This document shows positions 1 to 6,946 of a DNA stretch of 25,320 bases, piece after piece. The position numbers were made by a program, and so were the translations under genes. The notes below the pieces were generated by a model that worked only from the letters and a program-made list of their open reading frames with translations, was not told the DNA's origin and searched no databases. Positions within the stretch are counted from its first letter, which is position 1; the number at the start of each line of letters is the position of its first letter. The stretch comes from a virus, in IMG/VR virus record IMGVR_UViG_3300031673_000440, positions 1-25,320 of that record. One strand, written 5' to 3'.

Positions 1-1
1 T

Positions 2-145
2 GCAGCGTCACAAGTAAAAACGACTCAAACAGGAACTGGATTAGGAATTTTACAAATAGCTCCATCAGCAACTACTGCAACAATTACTGTAGCAAATTTA
101 GATGCTGGATATACTATCAAAATAAGAAGCGCCTACAGTGCATAA
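2..145 (+). CDS. C-terminal fragment of a small structural protein
   Basis: An open frame enters from the left edge and ends at the TAA at 143-145, giving about 47 residues rich in Thr, Ala, Val and Ile in alternating beta-like segments, ending IKIRSAYSA. It lies 8 bases upstream of the baseplate-hub-like gene in the same direction, so it is probably a virion or tail protein. I recognise no family. The start lies outside the window. Confidence 0.5.
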   Translation, partial: AASQVKTTQTGTGLGILQIAPSATTATITVANLDAGYTIKIRSAYSA

Positions 146-153
146 AATGAAAA

Positions 154-2025
154 ATGAGCAATTATATAATAAAAATAAAAAACACTTCTGGTGAGGAAGG
201 AACCATTATCCCAGATGTTGGTTTTTCTTATTCTGACAATTTAAACTCAATCAATCAAGCAATTATAAAAATTTCTGGATCTTCCTCAGCTAAAAGAAGT
301 TTAATTGAGATGGGTTCTATTGTAAATATTTATAGAGGAGGAACTCTAGAATTTAAAGGATTAATTGATGCAGTGGATTATTTGGCTGCAGGAGGCATGT
401 CTATTAAAGCTTCTGGTTGGGAGATCTGGTTAGCAAAAGAGAATGGAGATTACGCTAGTTCACCTTGGTCTGCAACAGCAAGTGCAACAATTTTTAGTGC
501 TATTTTAGCAGAATGTTCACAACCAACTGGAGATCCTTTTACTGCAGGAACAGTGAATGCTGGGACAAGTATAGATTTTAGATCAGAATTAACTGAAAGT
601 TTGTGGAACTCTATTTCAAATTTAATATCTAAAACTAGCCAAGATATTGGAATTGATTACATCAACCAAGAAATAGATATTTTAGATCATAAAGGGAGTT
701 CAACAAGTGTTTTAACTTTTAATGCTGGACTTCAAATGGATAATATTAGAATTACTCATTCTTATCCTATTGGAAATGATGTGAGAGTTTATGGTGAAGG
801 AGAAGGAACAACCAGAATTATTTCAAATACTGCAACAGCAGGACAAGATGCAACAAGCAAAAGCAATTATGGAACTATAAGAAAAATTGTGAGAGATCCT
901 AGCATAACAACCCAAGCAGAGGCAAATTTACTGGCAGATGCCTTAGTGGCCATTTATAAGGATCCTGTTAAGATTTATGATTTTGATGTTTTGAATCCTA
1001 GTCAGAGTGTTGTAGCTGGAGATGTAATTACTTTAAATGCCACTGCACAAGGCCTTTCTAATGAGGAAGTTCGAGTAGTTGGGATTACAAAAGGAGTTCA
1101 AGGAGATAGAGAGATACTTACTTATCAAGTTACAAACAAAGCTTATTCTCAGTCAGTAAAAAAAAGAGATGAAATCTTGGCACAAATAGAAAAAAATAAC
1201 AGAGACAATCAAACTTATAATCAGTATCAATCTGAATATTCAAATCAAAATTGTGCAACTTGCATAGGAGGATGTGCTTGTTTTACAGATGCTTTGGCTT
1301 GTTTATTTGGAAGTTGTTTTACTGGATCGGTTGCTAATCTTTTAAATTTAGGATTAATAGGAAATGGAGTTTGTGGATGTTCAGGAGATTGGATGTATCT
1401 TAATTCTAATTTAAGTTTACCAGGGCATGTTCTTCAAGCTTGTGTTTTGAATATTAATGCATCTAGTGCAGATAATTATATTGCGGGGGAATTAATTGTT
1501 ACTCAAAATGTTTTAGCCAATACAGCCCCCACATTAGGATGCCACTTAACAAATAAAACATATGTAGACACTTGTGTAGGGGGAGGAGCATCTAATATGT
1601 GGGCAGATGGGGATAATCCTTATATAATTCCTTGTAATTCTTGCGGACTATGCATGAGTGATGATATAATAGACGGAGCTAGTGCAAATTGTCTTGGAAT
1701 TGCTTCAAGTCCTGGAGCCTGGAAAGAAGTGCACGCGCTTTGTATTTCTGGGGCAACTAGTGTTTGTTCTCCAATAGTTCATGGATCTACCTTAGTTTGT
1801 GGAGGTGATGTCTGCGCAGTGGATGATGTTATTGCAGGAGATGATATTTGTGCAGGTGATTTATTGTTAGGATCTAGATTAAATATTAATGCTTCTTCTG
1901 CCTGTACTTTTTATGTTTCTGGGAATGGAATTTATTTAGGGACCTTAGAAATTACTTATGCAGATACAACTTGTACATGCGCAAGCAGAAGAATGGTTTT
2001 ACCAGTTGGAGTTAATTGTTACTAA
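154..2025 (+). CDS. Baseplate hub-like tail protein with Cys-rich C-terminal half
   Basis: This 623-residue protein has two parts. Residues 1 to about 365 look like a tail hub protein (phage gp27/late-control-D type or Prophage-tail type): beta-rich, with segments about a local frame (GTLEFKGLIDAV), and containing only one cysteine. Residues about 366-623 are a fibre-like Gly/Ala/Asn/Asp-rich region with about 24 cysteines and a repeated LNINASS motif, resembling the repetitive beta structure of tail fibres. In siphoviruses and myoviruses hub proteins follow the tape measure, consistent with this being the end of the tail module. The start ATG lies just after the upstream stop and has no clear Shine-Dalgarno site, which suggests coupling. 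The hub assignment comes from fold-level resemblance and position, not a diagnostic motif. Confidence 0.62.
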   Translation: MSNYIIKIKNTSGEEGTIIPDVGFSYSDNLNSINQAIIKISGSSSAKRSLIEMGSIVNIYRGGTLEFKGLIDAVDYLAAGGMSIKASGWEIWLAKENGDYASSPWSATASATIFSAILAECSQPTGDPFTAGTVNAGTSIDFRSELTESLWNSISNLISKTSQDIGIDYINQEIDILDHKGSSTSVLTFNAGLQMDNIRITHSYPIGNDVRVYGEGEGTTRIISNTATAGQDATSKSNYGTIRKIVRDPSITTQAEANLLADALVAIYKDPVKIYDFDVLNPSQSVVAGDVITLNATAQGLSNEEVRVVGITKGVQGDREILTYQVTNKAYSQSVKKRDEILAQIEKNNRDNQTYNQYQSEYSNQNCATCIGGCACFTDALACLFGSCFTGSVANLLNLGLIGNGVCGCSGDWMYLNSNLSLPGHVLQACVLNINASSADNYIAGELIVTQNVLANTAPTLGCHLTNKTYVDTCVGGGASNMWADGDNPYIIPCNSCGLCMSDDIIDGASANCLGIASSPGAWKEVHALCISGATSVCSPIVHGSTLVCGGDVCAVDDVIAGDDICAGDLLLGSRLNINASSACTFYVSGNGIYLGTLEITYADTTCTCASRRMVLPVGVNCY

Positions 2026-2026
2026 A

Positions 2027-2950
2027 ATGACAATAGCAAAATTTAATTGTGCATGGGTAGGTGAAGGAGTAAAAGGAACTAGTGGGTGCATTATGACCCA
2101 ATGGAAAACAAATGCAAATATGCCCTCCCCTAATCTTTGTGGAGGAGATTGTTATGAATATGGAATGATGTGCCAAAGACCTTATGGAGAAGCAGCATCT
2201 TATAATACAGCGTTAAATTGCAGGGGATTCGAAACTTTCCAAGGGGCAGGCCATATAAGATACTGTGTGTGTGGAACAAGTTGTTTAAATGGAACTTATT
2301 GTCGATGTTTACAATGGATACATTGTGATGGTTCTGTTATGTGGACAAGTAATTCACAAGAATGTATAAATTTGCCTGCGCCAGGAGTGGGAGATTGGAC
2401 TTATCATTATCATTTTTATTTTTTACAAATGGGCACAAATTGTTGGGAGATTGATGCAGATGGAGATTATTGTTTAAGGAGTTGTGTTACAAATGTTTCA
2501 GGAGATGATTTGAGTATAGCTACAAATTGTTGTTGTGTTACTATTGAAAATGCGCCAGCTGCTCCTTCTACAGGGGCTATTAAAGGAGTAATTTGGGTTG
2601 AAGGAGATGATTTACATTTTAGACCAGAACAATCTACAGAAGCATGGGAACATGCAATGCAAGGAACTTGTGAAGGAACTGGAGCTACTGCAGGAGCAAT
2701 TTGGATAGACACAAACCATTACTTACATTGGGCTAATGCAGGAGGATGTCATTTTATTGCAGATTGGAGGATTTGTCAATTTTGTTCTTGGTTTGGAGGT
2801 TCCTCTGGTGCAAACCCAGCACCAGGATCAAGTTATGCAGGATCAATTTGGGCAGATGGAGAGTTTGGTTATTCTCACTTAGCATACATAGGATGCGATG
2901 GAAATAAATATATTACAGGGGCAGGGGAATGCCCTTATGTAGCAACATGA
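2027..2950 (+). CDS. Cys-rich tail fibre or adhesin-like protein
   Basis: I place the start at the ATG one base after the upstream stop; an in-frame ATG at 1958 would overlap the hub gene by 68 bases. The 307-residue product has about 25 cysteines, including a CCC run, spread over the whole length. Gly-, Trp- and Asn-rich segments such as GAIWIDTNHYLHWANAG and GSIWADGEFGYSHLAYIG resemble the C-terminal beta modules of phage tail fibres that end in short receptor-binding tips. With the previous gene it probably forms the distal tail. The cysteines do not fall in CxxC zinc-ribbon spacing, so disulfide bonds on the virion surface are the simplest reading (inference). Confidence 0.6.
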   Translation: MTIAKFNCAWVGEGVKGTSGCIMTQWKTNANMPSPNLCGGDCYEYGMMCQRPYGEAASYNTALNCRGFETFQGAGHIRYCVCGTSCLNGTYCRCLQWIHCDGSVMWTSNSQECINLPAPGVGDWTYHYHFYFLQMGTNCWEIDADGDYCLRSCVTNVSGDDLSIATNCCCVTIENAPAAPSTGAIKGVIWVEGDDLHFRPEQSTEAWEHAMQGTCEGTGATAGAIWIDTNHYLHWANAGGCHFIADWRICQFCSWFGGSSGANPAPGSSYAGSIWADGEFGYSHLAYIGCDGNKYITGAGECPYVAT

Positions 2951-3255
2951 AAGCAAAAATTTTAACAAGAGCCCAAGCAATTAAGTTGGGACTTGCAAAA
3001 GAGGGCAAACAAGGGAGATCAGGCGGTGGTGGAGGAGGAGGTGGAGCCATTGTTAAAGTTAATTCTGCTGGAAAGGAAACAGTATTAGAATCTTTTAGAG
3101 ATAATCTAGATGGAACAAAAGAGATCACTTTCATGTCAAAAGAAAGAAGGAAATATTTAAAAGACACAAATGACTATGTAAATTATATAAAAACCTTTGA
3201 TAAAATAGAAGGTAAAGATATTAAAGAAGAACTAAAATTACTAGAAAAAAAATGA
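2947..3255 (+). CDS. Small protein with oligoglycine linker
   Basis: The start is the ATG overlapping the upstream TGA (ATGA); an in-frame ATG at 2929 lies inside the fibre gene. The 102-residue product has a basic N-terminal segment (about residues 1-27), an uninterrupted run of eight glycines, and a charged Lys/Glu-rich C-terminal half likely to be helical (KERRKYLKD, KEELKLLEKK). Such a layout suits two short domains joined by a flexible hinge, perhaps a tail accessory or fibre chaperone, but I recognise no family. It overlaps the glycosyltransferase start by ATGA, so the genes are translationally coupled. Confidence 0.6.
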   Translation: MKAKILTRAQAIKLGLAKEGKQGRSGGGGGGGGAIVKVNSAGKETVLESFRDNLDGTKEITFMSKERRKYLKDTNDYVNYIKTFDKIEGKDIKEELKLLEKK

Positions 3256-4205
3256 ATTATTCCATAGAAATCACTGGGGGAATAGGAAAACATATCATGG
3301 CTACAAGTTTTATTAAGTGGCTTAATGAGAAATTTCCTAAATCTAAATTAATTGTTTTTAGTGCTTATCCTGAAATGTTTGAGTACAATCCAAGGATCTG
3401 GAGAAATTTGCGATTAGGACAATCTTATTCTTTTGAGGATTATATTAAAGGAACAGATTTTAGGAAGGGGGAACCATACGCACTTTATGATTATTATAAA
3501 GAAAAAGATAAAATGCATTTGATGAGGCTTTGGCCTAAGGCTTATGGATTTGGAAAAGAAGATGAGAATCCAGTTGCAGAGATCTATTTAACAAAAGGGG
3601 AAGAAATGGATGGCCAGATGTTTTGTAAACAGCATTTTCCTCTTGTGACTTTTCAAGGGTTTGGGGGGTTGCCTCCTGGGATGGCTCCTGGAAAAAACAA
3701 AGTTGATTCTTCACAAAGAGATTTGAACTTTCAGATCTCCCAAAAAATAGTAAATATTTTAGTAAGTAATGGATTAAAGGTTTTGCAGATTAGAGGACAA
3801 TCAGAACCAATAATGCAAAATACAATTCAGTTGAATCTTCCTTTTAGAAATATCTTGCCTATTATGAAACATAGTATTGCCCATGTAGGAATAGATAGTG
3901 TAGGAATGCATGGAGCTGCAGTTTTTAAGAAACCAATGCTTATTTTTTGGGGACAAACGCACGTTGACAATTTAGGATATACTTACGAAGGAGTAACAAA
4001 TTTATGGAGAAAGGGAGGAATGCACTGCAGACCACATATACAATTGGTTGACAATCAAGGAGCATTTCCTTACAAAGATAAATTTGAAGGATTTGAGTTT
4101 GATTATTCAGATGGAGAATTACAACAACATTTAAATAAGTTCTTAGGTTCTTTAAAGAAGGAGAAACCAAATGCAAAACAAAATAATTCTAAAAAGGAGA
4201 AATAA
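3252..4205 (+). CDS. Glycosyltransferase family 9-like protein (heptosyltransferase fold)
   Basis: The 317-residue product has a GT-B-like pattern. GGIGKHIM at residues 9-16 resembles the N-terminal glycine loop of ADP-heptose:LPS heptosyltransferases, and the C-terminal donor-site motif IDSVGMHGAAVFKKPMLIFWG (about 214-234) matches their DSGPMHLAAALGKP signature. The family transfers a sugar from a nucleotide donor to a polysaccharide or protein acceptor. It sits directly after the fibre genes and overlaps the upstream gene by ATGA, so modification of a virion protein or of the host surface is plausible (inference). The third motif residue is Val where Gly is usual, so activity is uncertain. 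Confidence 0.7.
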   Translation: MNYSIEITGGIGKHIMATSFIKWLNEKFPKSKLIVFSAYPEMFEYNPRIWRNLRLGQSYSFEDYIKGTDFRKGEPYALYDYYKEKDKMHLMRLWPKAYGFGKEDENPVAEIYLTKGEEMDGQMFCKQHFPLVTFQGFGGLPPGMAPGKNKVDSSQRDLNFQISQKIVNILVSNGLKVLQIRGQSEPIMQNTIQLNLPFRNILPIMKHSIAHVGIDSVGMHGAAVFKKPMLIFWGQTHVDNLGYTYEGVTNLWRKGGMHCRPHIQLVDNQGAFPYKDKFEGFEFDYSDGELQQHLNKFLGSLKKEKPNAKQNNSKKEK

Positions 4206-4208
4206 AAA

Positions 4209-4391
4209 ATGAGTTTTTGGAGTAACTTCCTTGACTGTTTGTTGAAAGCAAAACTGCCTTTATGGGCATATGGATTAGAGTGTGAGATCTGCGGAATGAC
4301 TTTAATTAGTGAAGAAGCACACTACAAACATGTAAAGAGAAATAGAACTATAAGACAGCATCAAGGAAAAATACCTATTATTAAAAAATAA
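4209..4391 (+). CDS. Small C2H2-like zinc-finger protein
   Basis: The 60-residue product contains CEIC followed by HYKH (C-x2-C-x9-H-x2-H), close to a classical C2H2 zinc finger, then a basic tail (VKRNRTIRQHQGK). The N-terminal 25 residues are hydrophobic and aromatic. GGAG at 4196-4199 serves as ribosome binding site for the ATG at 4209. It is cotranscribed with the glycosyltransferase. Nucleic-acid binding is likely from the finger and basic tail, but the target is unknown. Confidence 0.65.
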   Translation: MSFWSNFLDCLLKAKLPLWAYGLECEICGMTLISEEAHYKHVKRNRTIRQHQGKIPIIKK

Positions 4392-4404
4392 TCAGGAGGT
4401 TAAA

Positions 4405-4617
4405 ATGGGAAAAACAAAAAGTCCAAGCATGAAAATAGACTTTACAGGATTGATAAAGGTTGGAAAAGGCGCATTGATTGCTGGTGGAGCAGTGATTTTG
4501 ACATATCTAGCAGAGAATATTGGATCTGTTGATTTTGGAAAATATACTGCTTTGGTTGTAGGAATAGCTTCTATTGGAATTAATTTCTTACGGAAGTTGC
4601 TTGTAAATTATGAGTAG
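4405..4617 (+). CDS. Holin-like two-pass membrane protein
   Basis: The 70-residue product has a charged N-terminus (about residues 1-18), a hydrophobic segment around 22-38 (GALIAGGAVILTYLA), a short polar turn (ENIGSVDFGK), a second hydrophobic segment around 48-60 (ALVVGIASIGINF) and a basic end. Size and topology fit class II holins or related phage membrane proteins. AGGAGG lies a few bases upstream of the ATG. The position just downstream of the tail genes is where lysis genes often lie, but no lysin is adjacent. It could equally be a non-lytic membrane accessory protein. Confidence 0.5.
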   Translation: MGKTKSPSMKIDFTGLIKVGKGALIAGGAVILTYLAENIGSVDFGKYTALVVGIASIGINFLRKLLVNYE

Positions 4618-4801
4618 GAGATCTTTAGAAAAGAGACTTGTATATCCACAACCACATAGTATCAAATGTCCACATCCATTTTTTTTATTAAATCCTGCAT
4701 TAGAGTATCATTTAATTATGAAAGAGCACAGAAGATTAAAATATAGAGCCAAATATCAAAGAAGCAAGAGATCTAGAAGAAATTATAATCACAAAAAGTA
4801 G
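4610..4801 (+). CDS. Small strongly basic protein, hypothetical
   Basis: A 63-residue frame overlaps the end of the holin-like gene by 8 bases. It is dominated by Arg, Lys, His and Tyr (YRAKYQRSKRSRRNYNHKK at the end) and has no hydrophobic segment. The sequence suggests nucleic-acid binding, but no family is recognised and the ribosome binding site is weak. Supporting it are the tight overlap and lack of a competing frame. Confidence 0.45.
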   Translation: MSRRSLEKRLVYPQPHSIKCPHPFFLLNPALEYHLIMKEHRRLKYRAKYQRSKRSRRNYNHKK

Positions 4802-5018
4802 AGTTGGGCCGGGTTTCCTGGGTTTAAAGAATTGGATCCGTCCACTCTCTTACGCAATGTTGTAACTCTCCAATAGTTTAAAAAGATTGTTGCCAAGAAG
4901 AAAAGTATTGTTCTACATATCTATTCACAAAACCCCTATATATTTCTATTGATTTTAATCACGCAACAATGTTTAAAAAGGAAGATGAACTCTTTAGATT
5001 AAGTAAATGGAGGGTAAC
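4802..5018 (+). promoter_or_regulatory. Intergenic region with archaeal promoter
   Basis: The gap holds a clear archaeal promoter: BRE-like GCAACAAT at 4963-4970 followed directly by the TATA box GTTTAAAAAG at 4971-4980. This predicts a start near 5000-5005 and a short leader containing GGAGGG at 5009-5014, ahead of the ATG at 5019. A second TTTAAAAAG lies at 4877-4885, followed by ATTGTTGC at 4886-4893, the exact inverse of GCAACAAT. The first 50 bases can pair AGAGT (4799-4803) with ACTCT (4844-4848), an unassigned hairpin after the upstream stop. Confidence 0.65.
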
Positions 5019-5636
5019 ATGGATAAAAATTTAGCATGGTTAGTTGCTTTGGTTGTTATATTTGGAGTTATTAACATAATTGGTTTTATGGCAGTATCAC
5101 CAGATAAAATAGATCAAGAAGCTCTAGCCAATAAAGTTACCGCCCAAGTAATTCAGCAAATACCAGTGCCTGAGAAGCCTCAGGTAATTGATGTTGATGC
5201 TCTTGCAGCAACTGTTGCAGGGAAGATCAACATTCCTGAATATGTCCAACCAGAATTTGATTCTAAGTTTGTGGATATATGGGAAAAAGAATACGCTGAT
5301 GAAATCGAAGAACTCGAAACTGAGGCCTACAACGTTGCAGAAATCGAGCTCGAGAAGAAAGACTATAAAGCTTTGGAGAGATATCTTGAAAGCACTATAG
5401 AAAACTTTGATGAGTTAGAGGATGTGGATGTAAAAGACTACAATATTACAATTGTAGACTTAGGTCTTGATGAAGATGAGGATAAGGTTGCTACCATAGA
5501 ATTTGAATTGAAGGTTAGATACACTCTAGAAGAGGGTGTTGATGATGACTTCAAGAAATATGTGTATGCTACAGCAACAGTAGTTTTCGATGAGGGCGAC
5601 TATACAGATGAAGATGTAGAGCTAGTCTTTGCGTAA
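5019..5636 (+). CDS. Acidic membrane-anchored protein, atypical codon use
   Basis: I start at the ATG 4 bases after GGAGGG; an in-frame ATG at 5007 precedes that site. The 205-residue product has one N-terminal hydrophobic helix (about residues 5-26, LAWLVALVVIFGVINIIGFM), a Pro/Val/Asp spacer, then a highly acidic Glu/Asp-rich domain with predicted helices and ending in beta-like segments (TIEFELKVRYTLEEGV). It was probably once a host cell-surface protein. Codons such as ATC, CTC and GAG around 5300-5360 are commoner than in neighbours. It has its own promoter and a T-rich terminator after it, so it behaves as an independent unit. No enzyme motif is visible. Confidence 0.7.
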   Translation: MDKNLAWLVALVVIFGVINIIGFMAVSPDKIDQEALANKVTAQVIQQIPVPEKPQVIDVDALAATVAGKINIPEYVQPEFDSKFVDIWEKEYADEIEELETEAYNVAEIELEKKDYKALERYLESTIENFDELEDVDVKDYNITIVDLGLDEDEDKVATIEFELKVRYTLEEGVDDDFKKYVYATATVVFDEGDYTDEDVELVFA

Positions 5637-5640
5637 TTCA

Positions 5641-5672
5641 TCAAAATTCTTTTTTATTTTTTTATTTTATTT
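5641..5672 (+). terminator. T-rich terminator
   Basis: After the acidic protein gene there are runs of five to eight Ts broken by single As (TTCTTTTTTATTTTTTTATTT). Archaeal RNA polymerase stops at such T-runs without needing a hairpin. Confidence 0.6.
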
Positions 5673-5677
5673 AGAAA

Positions 5678-5857
5678 ATGGATCCTCTTAAAGAATACCT
5701 AAGAGATTTGGCAGGCCGAGAAGAGGCTTGGAAAAAATTCAGAGAGAAAGCTTGTGATCTCCAAGAAATGATGACAACTTATTGTAAAGATTATGATTCT
5801 GAGAGATGCCCTGGAACTTGTGATTATGCTCAGAAGAGAAAAGACATGTGTGCATAA
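5678..5857 (+). CDS. Small Cys-motif protein, hypothetical
   Basis: A 59-residue frame from ATG 5678 to TAA 5855-5857. The product has an amphipathic charged N-terminal helix (LKEYLRDLAGREEAWKKF) and five cysteines, four of them in its second half (YCKDYDSERCPGTC and a final C). The C-x7-C-x3-C spacing could bind a metal or form disulfides. It follows the T-run directly and has no strong ribosome site, so it may use readthrough or a weak leader. No family is recognised. Confidence 0.55.
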   Translation: MDPLKEYLRDLAGREEAWKKFREKACDLQEMMTTYCKDYDSERCPGTCDYAQKRKDMCA

Positions 5858-5886
5858 TTTTATAAAGAATTAATGGCTTTAAATAA

Positions 5887-5939
5887 AGAGGGAAATTTCT
5901 TTTACTGGCGTGAAAGTATTCCATTCCCTCTCTTTTTTT
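5887..5939 (+). terminator. Hairpin followed by T7
   Basis: AGAGGGAA at 5887-5894 pairs perfectly with TTCCCTCT at 5924-5931, and a run of seven Ts follows at 5933-5939. This fits a terminator for the upstream small Cys gene. The loop is about 29 bases. Confidence 0.6.
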
Positions 5940-5975
5940 ATAACTTTTTAGTGGCAATGCAATATTTCTAAAATA

Positions 5976-5990
5976 GGCAACTTTTAAAAA
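5976..5990 (+). promoter_or_regulatory. Archaeal promoter ahead of a gene-free region
   Basis: GGCAA (BRE-like) at 5976-5980 precedes CTTTTAAAAA at 5981-5990. The predicted start is near 6008-6012. No protein frame begins for about 370 bases, so the expected product is an RNA or a long leader. Confidence 0.6.
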
Positions 5991-6007
5991 GAGAGGTTGA
6001 GTAGTCA

Positions 6008-6360
6008 TGTTCTATGGAAAATATTCACGCCTCTAACCGAAGAAGCATTGAGCAGAAGGTTATGCGATAAAAAATACAGTAGGTGAAACTGTCGGTGAAC
6101 AACTAATGCCTCACAAGGGCTAATATAGGTCTGATTGCCTGGGTCTAACAGACTAAGCAAGGGGCCTGTAGTTAGGTTTATCGTTAGTAGATGGCTAGGC
6201 ATATCGGTTGCCAGGTTGAAAATTCCCCTCCAAAAAGGAGAAATAATAAATACTGCCTTGATTTTTTTGCTGGCTTAAAGTGCAACCAGAGGAACCTACG
6301 GTTCAGTACCAAATGCGTTGCACAAACAACACACAACACAATTCACCCAATACAAGCCAT
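6008..6360 (+). ncRNA. Candidate structured non-coding RNA or long 5' leader
   Basis: This stretch has no credible frame on either strand but many local helices: TAACC with GGTTA around 6036-6061; ACAGT with ACTGT around loop AGGTGAA near 6076-6092; TTGC/GCAA enclosing GTCT-AAC-AGAC near 6136-6161; GGCA with TGCC near 6198-6213; CTCC with GGAG across A5 near 6226-6239; and GAACC-TAC-GGTTC near 6291-6303. It lies between a promoter and the AGGAGG of the next gene. I tried RNase P RNA, SRP RNA, group I intron and C/D box signatures and found no convincing match. Confidence 0.4.
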
Positions 6361-6384
6361 TAATTAAATGTCAGGAGGGGAAAA

Positions 6385-6570
6385 ATGACCGGGATAATAC
6401 AAAAAGAGATAATAAGAATAGGCAAAGAAAAAGGTTTTGTAGAAATAGATGATCTTAAAAGATTTTACTCAAAGAATATTGCAATAGAGATGAACAAATT
6501 AGTAATTAGAGGATTTTTTGAGCAAGGAATTGATGATGGAGTTAAGATCAAATGGAAATACAAAGCATAA
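6385..6570 (+). CDS. Small winged-helix-like protein
   Basis: The 61-residue product looks like a minimal helix-turn-helix: a first helix IIQKEIIRIGKEKG, a second around VEIDDLKRFYS, a recognition-like helix KNIAIEMNKLVIRGFFEQ, and a C-terminal strand KIKWKYKA. AGGAGGGG just upstream is a strong ribosome site. It is the first gene after the putative RNA region and could regulate the small-gene cluster. The family is not recognised, and the fold is inferred from the helix pattern. Confidence 0.6.
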   Translation: MTGIIQKEIIRIGKEKGFVEIDDLKRFYSKNIAIEMNKLVIRGFFEQGIDDGVKIKWKYKA

Positions 6571-6600
6571 ATTAATAAGAAAGAGGGCCTTTTAATAAAG

Positions 6601-6909
6601 ATGGTATGGAAAAACATAAAGAATCCAACAGAGGAAGAAGCAGAATATATTTCTAAAAGGGCTGTTAAAAAAAAGTTTATTCCAATGTTTTCTAGGGCCC
6701 ACACCAGAAAAGGCAAAGAATTAAACCAATCTAAAAATTGTAAAATTACAGTGGAGAAACCATTAACAACATCACAAAGTAAGGGATATAATCAAATTCT
6801 AGACGAGCAAAGGTTTGAAGATGATCCAAAATCCAAATCTTATAAAAGTAGGTACTGCTGTAACTTATTAATGGTGTTGTGGCTCTTGTGGAAAAGACAA
6901 GATTTATAA
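6601..6909 (+). CDS. Hypothetical basic protein
   Basis: A 102-residue frame with a charged, Lys-rich first 75 residues. Its last 20 residues abruptly become CCNLLMVLWLLWKRQDL. Another frame at about 6871-6908 reads WCCGSCGKDKIYK, a better-looking zinc-ribbon end, so a frameshift or an unusual C-terminus is possible. No strong ribosome site precedes ATG 6601. The gene stops at the TATA box of the next operon. No family is recognised. Confidence 0.45.
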   Translation: MVWKNIKNPTEEEAEYISKRAVKKKFIPMFSRAHTRKGKELNQSKNCKITVEKPLTTSQSKGYNQILDEQRFEDDPKSKSYKSRYCCNLLMVLWLLWKRQDL

Positions 6910-6941
6910 AGCGATTATACGTGTATATTTTAGGAGGATTC
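6902..6941 (+). promoter_or_regulatory. Duplicated promoter/operator, copy 1
   Basis: A 40-base unit runs from the TATA box (ATTTATAAA) to the ribosome site (AGGAGG). It contains the inverted repeat TATAC-GT-GTATA at 6916-6927, between the TATA box and the predicted start. The same 40 bases with one substitution occur at 9078-9117 ahead of another gene. A repressor bound here would block transcription initiation at both. Confidence 0.75.
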
Positions 6942-6946
6942 AAAAA

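Noticed and set aside
1245-2950. Genetic-code change making TGT/TGC something other than cysteine.
   Set aside because: Elsewhere cysteine codons fall exactly at zinc-ribbon, YkgJ and SWIM positions, so the standard meaning holds.
1245-2950. Variable region of a diversity-generating retroelement.
   Set aside because: No reverse transcriptase or template repeat seen in the window; adenine-directed mutagenesis would not produce mostly cysteine.
2950-3167. Minus-strand frame with polyproline.
   Set aside because: It is the antisense image of the oligoglycine gene.
5739-6202. Minus-strand frames across the intergenic region.
   Set aside because: No ribosome sites or recognisable motifs; they run antisense to a small Cys gene and a promoter, and composition is unlike neighbouring proteins.
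6008-6360. RNase P RNA, SRP RNA or a group I intron.
   Set aside because: No GAGGAAAGTC core, no GGAAG-type SRP loop with flanking conserved helices, and no credible P7/P3 core.
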